Assembly: GCA_037962975.1 (NCBI GenBank)
Contig: CM075674.1
Span: 35,106,501-35,170,500 of the forward strand
DNA from: Clitoria ternatea
Taxonomy: Eukaryota; Streptophyta; Magnoliopsida; Fabales; Fabaceae
Reading direction: 5' to 3'
DNA: 64,000 nucleotides
Shown here: in pieces, positions 1-10,625 of the stretch
How positions within the stretch are numbered: the stretch's first letter is position 1
How the letters are laid out: each line of letters begins with the position of its first letter
Made by a program: the position numbers and the translations under genes
The notes under the pieces: generated by a model
Database searches by the model: none
Seen by the model: the letters and a program-made list of their open reading frames with translations, nothing else
Told to the model about the DNA's origin: nothing

Positions 1-204
1 AAGGTTTTAATGTGGCATGACCCCAACTATACTCCCTTTGTAATATACACTCAATTTAATGAGAATACAGTTTATGAATCTATCACTCTCACCTTTTCCT
101 TTCTATGTTGTGATTCGTAGCCATGGGCCGTTGCGCATAAGGACCCCCAGGACGGATGATCTCAATCACATATTCTGTGAATTGACGATGTAACTCCTTG
201 AGGG

Positions 205-560
205 GTGAAATGGGTTGTAGGATTAAACCGAACCCCATTTGAAGGCCCAGATTGTAGGATTAAACCGAACTCTGGGTACGGTTAGTAAGTTTGGCTGAAC
301 ACCGGTGAAGTCTTGGATTGTAGGATTAAACTGAACTCCAAGTATGGTTAGTAGGATCAAACTGAACACCATTTGAAGGCTCAGATTATAGGATTAAACT
401 AAACTTTGGGTACGGTTAGTAGGATTAAACCGAACCCCGTTTGAAGACTTGAGTTGTAGGACTAAACTGAACCTCAAGAAATGGGTTGTAGGATCTAACC
501 TTTTTCAAGGTCGTACCGAACCCCACATGAAGGCTTGGATTGTAGGATTGAACCGAACTC
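205..560. repeat. Tandem repeats in the 3' region of Tat element 1
   Basis: Degenerate direct repeats built on a core like GTAGGATTAAACCGAAC, with linkers such as CTCTGGGTACGGTTAG and GAAGGCTTGGATT. The composite unit is roughly 65-70 bp, made of two half-units. The same array type sits at the same place in element 2 (24295-24760). It lies between the end of pol and the antisense gene, so it is probably non-coding. Open frames crossing it are by-products of the repeat. Confidence 0.85.
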
Positions 561-1024
561 CAAGTACAATAGCCGTCCTTACTTTCGAAATAATTCCCCC
601 AAGGCGGATGATTGCAAACACTGCAATATTGCATTATAGAGGTCGAATGAAATTTTTCACCCTCCAAGGAGTTAAAGATAACACTTCACAACAGATATTT
701 GCTTCCCAAAACACTCATGCTTGGGGACAAAACGTGTATGAACAATCCAATGTCGTATTATCTATTTGTTATGATCTTAGTTACTTTCTCCGGGGTGCAC
801 ACTACGTTATCAATATTGATACAGTTATATATAGAGCGGTCTCGAAGTACAATGCGAAGATGAAAACATATATCTACAAGTTATGCGACAATCATACCCT
901 TCTCGAGAATGATAAAGGCAAAGTGAAGGAAAATTTCATTTATTTAAAGAAAACTTGTATACATGTGAGCTTATGGAAATTGGAGCTGATCCCAGTACAC
1001 AGCTATAAAATAAAAGTGCAAAAA

Positions 1025-3700
1025 CTAAGGAGCAGGTGTTTGATTCTCCGTTGTGGGCACATCCGTTCCTTCCTCCTTGGCTCCTTCAACTCCGGTCTCC
1101 TGGCCAGATTGGACATTCTCTTGAATAACATTTTCAAGGCTAGGAGTAACCGGTGGTGGTTCCATACTTTGGCCCTCCGGAAGAGGGGGCAGTTCATAAA
1201 GTGCCTCCGGAGGATCCACGTGCGAGCCGTCACTCTTCACCATAACAATTTTCCCTCCGTGGAACTCGTAGAACGGATCCAGCCTGTACAAGTTGAGTTT
1301 CACATCAGGATTACGATAATAGACCTGACGAAAAGCTAGGCCAAAGGGCTCGAAGGCCACCTTCTTGCATATTTCCAAAGCTTTGGCAGCCTTAGCCTTG
1401 GAGGCAGCTAGCCTTTTCTGAAGTTTGGTGACCTCTTCCTCCAACGGCCCAGTGGCCGCATTCCCCTTCTTCAGCTCTTCAATCTGAGCCTGCAACTCCT
1501 TCCTAAGGGCTTCCCACTCTCCTAAGCTTTTGTTGTGACCGGCCTCCGCTATTGAGAGATCTTCACTCAGTGTAGCGGTCTTCTTCTTCTCGAGTTAGAG
1601 TTCTTCCTCCAGGAGGGGAATGGACTTGTTTTGTTGCTGAAGTTCAGACACCTGCCGCTCCAATGATTTGTTGGTAAAGTGGAGCTGGCTTATTTCTCCG
1701 GTCTTCTTCTCCAACAACTCCTTAGCATTTTTCAGCTCCAATTCAACCCCCCTGGCAGTTTCAGCTTCTCCTTCACGGCGATGTCGGCCTTAAGTTTTTT
1801 AACTTGCTCCATATAATCCGCCTTGTCGCTGAGGGAGTCTAGCAAACCGGAAAGTTCATCTAGCTACCAACGGCCGACCTTGCATGCACCTCGAACTTCT
1901 GCAGCCTCGAGAGAAGGGCGAAGGCAGTACCTTGCCTTAGGAAGTATGGGAGGCATGGACCCCTGGAACCAAAGGTAGGGAGAGAAGAAAGATTCCTTCG
2001 GAGGAGAGCTAACAGAGGGAGGTAAGCTCTCCGACCCCGTCTCTGAGTCAGTGTATGAAGGAGGGACAGAGGAAGAGAGAACGAGTTTCTTCCCCTTGTC
2101 TTTCTTCATGCCAGACTCTTCTAGAGTTTCCTGGCATTTCCTTGGAGAGTCACCAGCAGAAGACTTCTCCTTATCTGTGGCTTTGATCAGGATTCTCTTT
2201 TTCTTCTTCTTCTTCTCAGGTGCAAGCTCCTCCTGATCTTCCCCTTCAGCCTGAGGTTGCTCCTCATGCTTCTTCCTCTCAAGGAGAGGGACGTCATCCC
2301 CCACAGCAGATGTAAGGGGGATAGTGGGAGCTACAGCCTTGAAGGAGTTCCTCTTGGCCTGGATCTCATTTTCATCAGAAGAGGAATCGCCATCTGCCAG
2401 CATGGACTTTAAAGATAGCATTTCGGGGGAAACTTTTTCGATTTTCTCTGTAAGACAAAGAAAATTGAGTTAAAATATTGAAGGAAAAGCAGTAAATACA
2501 GAATGAATGTGTAACACAACACAGTTAGAGAACGGTTATTACGGAGGTAGGTATCTCAAACATCGGCACTCCCCAGGAGAAGCCTGTAAGAGAACCCCTT
2601 GAGGGCTTTTGTGGCCGACTGCATGGCACTCAACACCTCCACAGAGTGAGGGAAAGTTCGCCCTCTTCAGTATAGTAAGCACGGTTCAGAAACAGGAAAT
2701 GCTCATGCGTCCAGCTGGTGGGGAATTTTATGAATCCCTCCTTGTTGAGCCAGAAGACCGGCTTGTTTGCTTGCACTCGAATTCGTGTATAGTAATGCTT
2801 GAAAGAGCGCCCATCGATCTTCGCGGATTCGGTGTAGGATTTGAAGTTTACTATCCTTGAGTCACAACGGAGCGTTATGAACCCAAGGTCGCCCTTCTTG
2901 TTGGCACGACGGACCACTTGGCAGTAGTAGAAAAGTTTCGCCACAATGGCTATGAAGTTAAAGTGTTCCCTAAGGATGTCAAGAGCACGCACCAGGCCCC
3001 AGCCATTGGGGTGCAGTTGTGTAGGGGCACAGTCGAGGAAGTAGAGGACTGCCATTTGAAATTCTGTCATAGGAAAACAGACCCCCAGGTTCTGGAAGAC
3101 GAAGTCGTACATATAGACTGACCTTTCGTCTGGGACTCGATGGCAGACTCGCTCCATAGGGCGGGGAGCAAGGATGAGAAAACGGTCCTTGTACTTTTTT
3201 TGGGAGTAGACTTTGCATCGAAGCTTAACAGGATTTTCGTCCTCTCTTGCGTGATGCGAAGGAATGTCCAAGAATTCCTCTTCGACCCAGCAATACGGTT
3301 TCTCCTTATTCAACCTTTCCCAGTTCAGCCGGTGTGCCACAACGTTGATGTACCCTTCTGCAGTCCTCAGGATCAATGTCTTGCCAGACCCAGGAATCTC
3401 CATCACACCTGATGCGTGTTTAAATGCTTCTGTACTGTGATAAAACACAACGTCGTTAGAGAGGTAGCCTTCAGCATTTGACCCGTTGTCAGAGCGGCTG
3501 GTAGCCCTCGAGTCAAAGGAACCCTCAGTGCGGCACCTAACCACTGGCGCTCGCGAGAAAGAAGTTTCAACCCTCTCCGAGCGACGAGGCCCAGCCACAG
3601 GAAAATTCACAAGAATCCTCCCACCACGGTGGCTAGAGGGGGTACGTGAACTCAAATTCCCCCTGTTCGAGGTACCAGCGCTGCTTGGCCTAGGGCGCAT
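1025..3700 (-). pseudogene. Antisense accessory gene of Tat element 1 (two exons, broken)
   Basis: Read on the minus strand from ATG 3698-3700 to a stop at 1025-1027. Exon 1 begins with a Ser/Arg-rich tail (MRPRPSSAGTSNRG...), then a globular domain with WGLVRALDIL, LFYYCQVVRR and FKHYYTRIRV. I think this belongs to the plant 'putative gypsy type transposon' family (Pfam Transposase_28), from memory. An intron at 2542-2448 (95 nt, GT-AG) joins in frame to exon 2, which has an acidic/lysine-rich stretch, a coiled coil and a conserved end (YELPPLPEGQSMEP). Damage: a 1-nt loss near 2650 relative to element 2, an in-frame TAG near 1863 where element 2 has Gln, and at least one frameshift between 1495 and 1864. 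The role of such antisense genes in Tat elements is unknown. Confidence 0.75.
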
Positions 3701-4382
3701 GGTTGAAGTTGAAGCAACCAAAAATAATATGAAGGCAAGAGATAAGGAGGTTACCTAAAGAAGGAATAATGGAAGCAAGAACTTTGCGAAAGAAAAGAAC
3801 AACAACAGAGTCTTCAAAATTTCAGCAGAGGTTCACTAAGCTTGAAGGTGAAAGTAAGTTCCGAAACTTGCTAAGTCACCCTTTTATAGGTAACGAAGGG
3901 GCACAGTGATCAGCCAAGAGTCATATCGTATGCCCCAAAATGTAACTTTTTGGATTTGAACGACTCCGTCGTTTCATGGTCCAAGGTGTGAAATGGTGAC
4001 GCTTCATGAAAAGTTTCAACCGAAACGGGCCCATGGAAGCCAAAGTCCAGGCCCAATAAGCCCAACCGACGGTTATTGTTAGGGCAATGATGACTCATGT
4101 TTTAAAAAGGGCATTAATTGTCCAATCATTTCAGACGCATTAAATGCACCCAACAACTATTCGAATACTAAGAGTCACGACTTCCAAAAACTCTTGGGAT
4201 TACCCTCGCTACAAATCTTTGTCCGAATCCGTTGTAAGGGCATCAAGAGAACGGATACGCTGGCAGAACACCGATTCACAGTTGACAAGAGTTCTAAATA
4301 AGCATCCTCAGGGTACTTTACCGGCATCCAGACTTTTTGAAGACAGTGTAGCTCGTATGAGCAACTTAACAATCCCTCATAC

Positions 4383-4397
4383 AAGCTAGGGGATAAA
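4383..4397 (+). other. Polypurine tract of Tat element 1
   Basis: AAGCTAGGGGATAAA immediately precedes the 3' LTR start (TGATCC at 4398). This is the expected position of the plus-strand DNA synthesis primer. Element 2 has the near-identical AAGCTAGGGGACAAA at 28584-28598. Confidence 0.75.
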
Positions 4398-5175
4398 TGA
4401 TCCGGTTTGGATACCGGCCCCATAAGTTGTGACATCAGCATGGCTATTCAGAGGGACAACCAGTATCACAGGGCAATATCTTCACACCGGTTATCCGTTC
4501 TCACTTATCCGTTCTCACTTCTTCGGATACTTCATCTGTCCTTACTCCCCCATCACATATAACCGTTTGCCTCAGTGTCACAATGAGATAAGAGGGGTTA
4601 TAACTTATCAGTATAAATACTCTACACAGCGGAATATACCAATATCACTTACAGAAAGGAGTAGGTATGATCGCAGGTGAGATGTACAGAAAAAGGTGAT
4701 TATCCCTCATCCCTATGTCAGAATCGTACACTGATAATTAACCTTCCCACTGTCACTCTCTGAATACTGAGCCACTGTGATTGACACTTTGTACACGGTA
4801 TCAGAGCCTATGGGCCTACTTGCATCCAACGATTCATTTTCCGCATCCAACTATAAATAGCATATTACAATACACATGCAAGGTTACGTTGTTCTATCTC
4901 ACATCTTACTATTTCATTTCTTGAGTATTCATTGAGTTCTTACATACTCTTCTAACTTGAGCGTTAGAGAATCTTCACAGGTAACATCACCTTTCGCCCA
5001 CTCCAACACAAAACTCTAGTGTGAAAGATCTCTAGGACAACGAGACCGGTTTCTCCCACTGAGAGGCCGGATTACAATACCGGATACCCACTGTACCGAT
5101 GTATAAACACTAAAATATATATACTTTTGTTGCTCGTCCTACACCGGATCGTAGACCCCGGTCCAGATCAGTTCA
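4398..5175 (+). repeat. 3' LTR of Tat element 1
   Basis: 778 bp, starting TGATCCGGTTTGG and ending CAGATCAGTTCA, with TG...CA ends. A TATA box (CTATAAATAG, 4851-4860) sits at the position equivalent to that in the LTRs of element 2. It ends where an older Tat-like remnant begins. Confidence 0.88.
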
Positions 5176-5743
5176 AGTACCTTCCCAACTACCCTCACCA
5201 AATCTGCTCAGCTCTAGTTCTCACATATTCCCCTAAAAAGCATATCATGTTTCACGGAGTTCACAGAGAAGTTCCTCACCTAGTTCGCCTTTAGTCGAGC
5301 AGCTCAACAGACTTTCCATAGACTGGTCAACCTTAAGCAAGGATGAAGAGAGACACTTAAGCAGTTAATGGCATGCTTTAATGATTAAGCCATACGGATC
5401 CAAGACCTAAGCTCAGGGTGGCCCTCCACGCAATACAGACGGGATTGCACCTGAGTAAGTTTTTTTAAAATCTTTGGCCAAAAAGCCCTCGACTAATATG
5501 GATGATTTCAGGAATAAGGAACCACGCTACGTGAATATGGAAGAGCATAAAGTTGATCGTGTTGGGTGCTCCGAAAAGAGCAGGGCAATAACAGAACCAC
5601 CAAGTAACACCATGTAATCATTCACAGATACATTTTTTTCCTACACGAAGGGTTTTTTTCCACTAGGTTTCCCCTAAGAGGTTTTAACGAGGCCCGTCAA
5701 AACATCAATAACAGAAAAATGATTTGACTCAATAATTTTCTTC

Positions 5744-6530
5744 AAATTATTATTACAGTTATCTCCTAAAAGCCCGAGTAACAGCTCATGGATAACGATA
5801 AATTATTATTACGTTTAAGTCCTAAAACCTCGAGTGATGGCTCGAGGGAAACAACATATTATTATTAGGGTTAAGTTATAAAACCTCAAGTGATGACTCA
5901 GGGGTGATGACAAATTATTATTACAGTTGAGTCCTAAAACCCTGAGTGACAACTCAAGGGTAATGACAAAGTATTATTACGGTTAAGTCCTAAAACCCCA
6001 AGTGATGGCTCAGGGGTAACGATAAATTATTATTATGTTTAAGTCCTAAAACTCCAAGTGATGGCTCAAGGGTAACAACAAATTATTTTTACAGTTAAGT
6101 CCTAAATTCTGGAGTGACGACTCAGGGTAACGACAAATTATTATTACTATTTAAGTCTTAAAACCTTGCGTGAGGGCTCGAGGGTAATGACAAATTATTA
6201 TTACATTTAATTCTTAAAAACCCGACTAACGGCTCAGGGGTAATAGCAAATTATTATTATGGTTAAGTTCTAAAACATTGAGTGATGGCTCGAAGGTAAC
6301 GACAAATTATTATTAAAGTTAAGTCTTAAAACCCCGAGTGACGGCTCAGGGGTAACAGGAAATTATTATTACATTTATGTCCTAAAATCCTTAGTGACGA
6401 CTCAAGGATAATGACAAATTATTATTACTTTTAAGTCCTAAAGCCCTGAATGACGGCTCAGGGGTAACAACAAATTATTATTACATTTAAGTCCTAAAAT
6501 CCTAACCGGAGGAGTAAACGACATATTTTA
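5744..6530. repeat. 56-bp tandem array, about 14 units
   Basis: The anchor AAATTATTATTAC recurs 14 times between 5744 and 6472, a mean spacing of 56 bp. Each unit also holds TAAGTCCTAAAACCC and GAGTGACGGCTCAGGGGTAA in diverged form. The array lies just after the Tat-type post-pol leader, the place where elements 1 and 2 carry a different repeat family. No coding function is visible. Confidence 0.9.
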
Positions 6531-7339
6531 ATTTACGAATTTTCGAACGACAAAAGCCTAATCACGTCAAGTCCCAAAATGACAAATTTCTAAGTTTCCA
6601 ATTTTGAAGATAAAAATTACAGTTATGTCTTAAAACGATAAACTTCTAACCACAAAACATAATCAAAGCAGATGCAAGGATTCATGTGGAACTAGGAGAA
6701 TCCTCTCTTAGAATAACATCCTACGAAGAGGAAGAAAATGGCAAAAGGAGATAAGAAGACCTAAACCTTAATCTAGAAGAAAGAGACACAGCCTACATCA
6801 AGACACAAGCCTCTAATCAGAAATCTATTTAGAAATGGAGCACACCGCTCAGGCCATAACCTTTTTGAAGAGGAGATCTAATTCTAAGAGTAGTTGACAA
6901 TAATAGAAGAATTAGAGAGGACGATGAGCTAGCAACCAACTGGGAAGCCTACACTGGGTAAGAGAAGTCATCAGCAAATAAACATATCGACTTGAAGAAT
7001 TCAAAGGAAGAAGCATCCCATGGGCATGGAGCGTTACACGTTTAAAGATGTATTACAACTGAATGTAACAGGGACACTTTTTTTCGTACTCGAAGGGTTT
7101 TTTTCCCATTGGGTTTTTCTCTCGAGAGTTTTTAACGAGGCCCGCCAGAATAATAATAGACAAGTATGACTCAGCTTATCAAATTATATTAAATCCTAGA
7201 ATCCTGACCGAAGGAACAACAAAGCTCACAATTAGAAACCACATGACATACGAACCACTCAGTGTCCGAACGTTTGGCTTACAACCACTCGATACATAGT
7301 CATTTGGCTCACTCGATGGCCGAGACCTCTTGACTGGGG

Positions 7340-7612
7340 GCTCTAGTTCCCTCTGGATTAGCGAATGTCTCATTTATCCCCTTATTTTAGGATATTATCT
7401 TTATCTCCTTAATTCTAGAACGTTATCTTCATCCCCTATCTTAGGAAACTGTCATTATTTATTAGACATTGGTCTGAGATCATGACCTTTCTTTAATATA
7501 TAAATACGGTCTCAAAGTCCTCTTTGTAATTCAAGTGACATTGTAAGTAAAGAACCTTATTTTCCTAAAGTAATTATCTAGGGTTTTGACATTTATACAC
7601 TCAGTGAACAAT
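7340..7612 (+). repeat. LTR fragment of a Tat-like element
   Basis: Contains a TATA box (ATATAAATACGG near 7498), a conserved block AAGTGACATTGTAAG, and ATCTAGGGTTTTGACA followed by ACACTCAGTGAACAATA. The same order of blocks recurs at about 30915-31195 and twice at 52815-53350. The right end is cut where the next LTR family begins, next to a (TA)n run. Confidence 0.6.
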
Positions 7613-9798
7613 ATCCATATATATATATATATATATATATTAAAACATATACCAAACCTTCAATGAGGTTATTAGATACCTAATCCACTATATAAATATA
7701 TACATCAATATAAAAAGTCAGCCAAAACACCTGGCATTAAAAATTGTACAAAATATATATAATCTTTCTCAAGGATTCATAGTGATAACTCATCATTCTT
7801 CTCCTTATTCCCGATTCACTGTAATAAAAATGATTAAGGGTGAGCACATATATGTTAAATGACAAATATTGAACTGAATTTAACCTCAACATGTAACAAT
7901 ACTAATCCCGTTCCTACAACAATCACATAATCATTATACTTTTCATTTAATCAAACAATCGTCACAATTCATCATCATTAACATTGCCATTGAACACGTT
8001 TATATTAACACAAATGCATCAACCGTAACAATAATCATCATAAGTTACCCAACATCATTTCAATCTCAATATCTATATGTTAATGCATATGCATACGGAT
8101 CTGACTCTACTGATGAAATTTATGTTGTAGTATAAAATTTTTTCATCATATACCAATATCCAGTTTTTTACCGATACCAAACCGCTCGCCCATTTACAAC
8201 ACTAGTCACTCTAAGTGACAGTGGCACCTCAATTCAGGTGTTACGGGCCAACCTTGAGTCCAACTCAAAGGCAACTATAGAATCTAAAGAAACCACCACA
8301 GGGCCACCCTCCCATCTAGGTCAACATCACAAGTCCCTTACAATCTTGTGTGTGTTTGAATACAAATGCTATGCAATACATCATCCGTAAATCATTATCA
8401 GACCACCTAATTACCATTACCAGGGGCCATCACTTGGTTAACATTATCAAAGGTCCTCATTTCATTTTCATTTCTAGCATAGCATGCAAAATCAATTACA
8501 ATCAATTCATAATATCAATTAAGCTATCCCAAACTTATTCAATCATTATCAATATATTCATCATTAATCAAATATCATCATTAATCATTGCAATCTAACG
8601 CAACCCATAAATTAATTAATTATCCATACTATATGAACGGAACGTCACATAATTATAGAAATCATCAACATATATCCAAATCTTATCAAATAACAATTAA
8701 CCATTATGGGGATATATTCTAACATGTTCACATTATCAATATTAACATTAAATTCATCACAATTACCAATTAATTTCATCATTACAAATTACAAATATAT
8801 CCCTTTATCCGTTCATAACTCATACATTTAAAATATATAATACTTCTCTTACCTGGAAATAATGATTCCAAATTTATGTTCTGGTCTCGTTTCAGAATCG
8901 AACTGACATCAAAATGCCAATTAAGGCTCTTCGATTAATTAACTACTAGTTAAATCCAACCAATTTAATTAATTTCTAACTATTTTAGAAGCAAAAACCT
9001 TACAAACACAATTAATTTAGCAAAATGACTAAGGTTTGGAAGTTTTGACTTACCGCATGAATGTCAACAAGTTTCAAAATTGAATTTCATGAAGCTTTGA
9101 CGTTATACAATGTTGCCTACTACCTTTGATTGATTCTAAAACGATCTTCAATGGAAAATCAAGGAACCCTCACATCCCATTGTTGCTTGTGGAGAAAAGA
9201 AAGAAGAATGAAGCTTGGCACTTGCTAAAATGAAGAAAATTAAAGAATAAGAAAGAGTAGCGTGGTGATAGTGCTGTGGGTGAGGATGAAGAGGAAGAAG
9301 GGAATGTTCTATTTCTTTCTTTCTAATTACATGCAAATGAATAATGAGCAGGAAAATAGAGCTTGGGCCTTAATTTTTTATAGTAGCAATATAGAGATGA
9401 TGAGGCTGTGAGTTCAAGAAGAAAGAGTGAAGCAGTTGTTTTTTGTTAGAACGAGGAAATAAAGTGGAATAAAAATATGATTTCCTTACCCCTAGTCCTA
9501 TAGCACGCTTGATTCAGAAAGAAAAAGAATGAAGCTGATCTTTTTTTTTCATTGTTCTGTTGCGCGTGGAAAGAAAACAATTAAAGGGAATATTAGAATT
9601 AACTAAATTAGGGGTAATTTGGTAACTTTGGGTGTTTATTTAATTTTGAAAACTAATCTGGTAACTTTAGGTTACCAAAAATTACCCAGATTAATTCCAA
9701 AAATTAACATACCTGTTTTAGTTTAATTTAACCATCTCAATTAATTATTAGATTAGTATCAAATTAACCAATAATTAATTAAAAGTTGGGATGTTACA
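7613..9798 (-). repeat. Truncated solo LTR (copy A of the GGATGTTACA family)
   Basis: Ends GGGATGTTACA at 9798, which is the LTR start on the minus strand. It shares several diagnostic blocks with copies B-F: GGGTGAGCA...ATGTTAAATGACA, ACCAAACCGCTCGCCC, a 'GAGTC CAACTC AAAGG' stretch, and the minus-strand block CCAGGTAAG...TATATATTTTAAATG. A minus-strand TATA-like CTATAAAAAATT lies near 9378. About 850 bp present at the far end of copy B is missing; a (TA)n tract marks the break at about 7613-7640. No internal retrotransposon genes are attached. Family identity (Ty3/gypsy Tekay/Del-like) is inferred from the terminal motif only. Confidence 0.75.
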
Positions 9799-10548
9799 TC
9801 AATCCTATTAAAAGAAAAATAAGAATAGAATGTTAGAGAAATGCCAATGGTGATTAATTCAATTTTTTAATGCATCAAATTAGTGTTCTAAACTTATAAC
9901 CAAAGGTTTTGAGGAAAAATGACTATTGGCGAAGATATAATGTCTGTTTCGTAACTAGATGAGGAAATCGAGTTGTGAAAATGAAAAATCTAATGGTTAA
10001 TATTGATCATTTACGTTGTTTTAGACAGCCAAAACTCTGTTGAATCAATAATTTTTTTCGTTGGTCAGACCACTTAATCTTTTTAACAAGATTGATTCTT
10101 TGGTACTTGTAATTAGGGTTCGTAATCTCACTTATCTTGTTAATATACTTAAAAGATTCTATCTAGTATCAACTATACCTACGTAAGACATGAATTAGGT
10201 TCATCTTTATTTTTCTAACTCACATCATTGTAAAAGTAAGTGTAATTATTTTGTTATGAATGAAAAAAGTAAAAACACAAACAATAAGAATCAGTCTAAA
10301 TAATCTCTACCAACCCTAACATGGGACTAGATAAAAGAAAATAGAACTGAAGAAAAAGTAGAAAAACATTAAAATGTCTAAAGTATTCATACATCACAAA
10401 ACCATGATTGGAATTATTTTACAAAGAGTACGAGACTAACCAATTATTCTAATATCCGAGATTATAACACCTGAATTTTCATCACCATAAAGGAATAAGA
10501 ATGGTAACTACAGGCCACAAAATTTAACAAAATTAAGTGTAACATAAG
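9799..10548. other. AT-rich spacer, no gene seen
   Basis: Low-complexity AT-rich DNA without a convincing reading frame or a recognised repeat. The bases after copy A (TCAAT) would be its target duplication, but the left partner is lost. Confidence 0.5.
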
Positions 10549-10625
10549 AATCTTTCCATAATAATATTATTATAATAGGCTAAACAAAAATCTTTCCATA
10601 ATAATATTATTATAATAGGCTAAAC
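10549..10625. repeat. 40-bp tandem duplication
   Basis: The block starting AATCTTTCCATAATAATATT and ending ATAGGCTAAAC occurs twice, at 10549 and 10589, with no visible difference over about 37 bp. It lies at the left shoulder of the large AT-rich inverted repeat. Confidence 0.9.

Larger units (their letters stand above)
1..5175 (+). mobile_element. 3' part of a Tat-lineage Ty3/gypsy retrotransposon (element 1)
   Basis: Base 1 onward aligns by eye with 24027 onward of the complete element at 17648-29397, in the same order: a short post-pol leader, a tandem-repeat block, a minus-strand intron-containing gene, a purine-rich tract and a 3' LTR. The 5' LTR, gag and pol lie left of the window. 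The LTR starts TGATCCGG and ends TTCA at 5175. The five bases after it (AGTAC) would be the target duplication, but the left partner is not visible. Its LTR (778 bp) is clearly divergent from the 799-bp LTRs of element 2, so the two are different subfamilies. Confidence 0.88.
5176..7612 (+). mobile_element. Older, decayed Tat-like retrotransposon remnant
   Basis: A motif resembling the post-pol leader of Tat elements (CGAAGGGTTTTTTTCC..., ending in GTTTTAACGAGGC) occurs at about 5645-5695 and again at about 7085-7140, in plus orientation. The first is followed by a 56-bp tandem array. The second is followed by an LTR-like end with a TATA box. No intact reading frame remains. The two copies of the leader suggest an internal duplication or two overlapping remnants. 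Element 1 probably inserted into this older copy (inference). Confidence 0.6.

Noticed and set aside
449..1339. 296-codon plus-strand open frame
   Set aside because: It runs through the tandem repeats and over the antisense gene's C-terminus in the wrong strand; the minus-strand reading shows the conserved protein.
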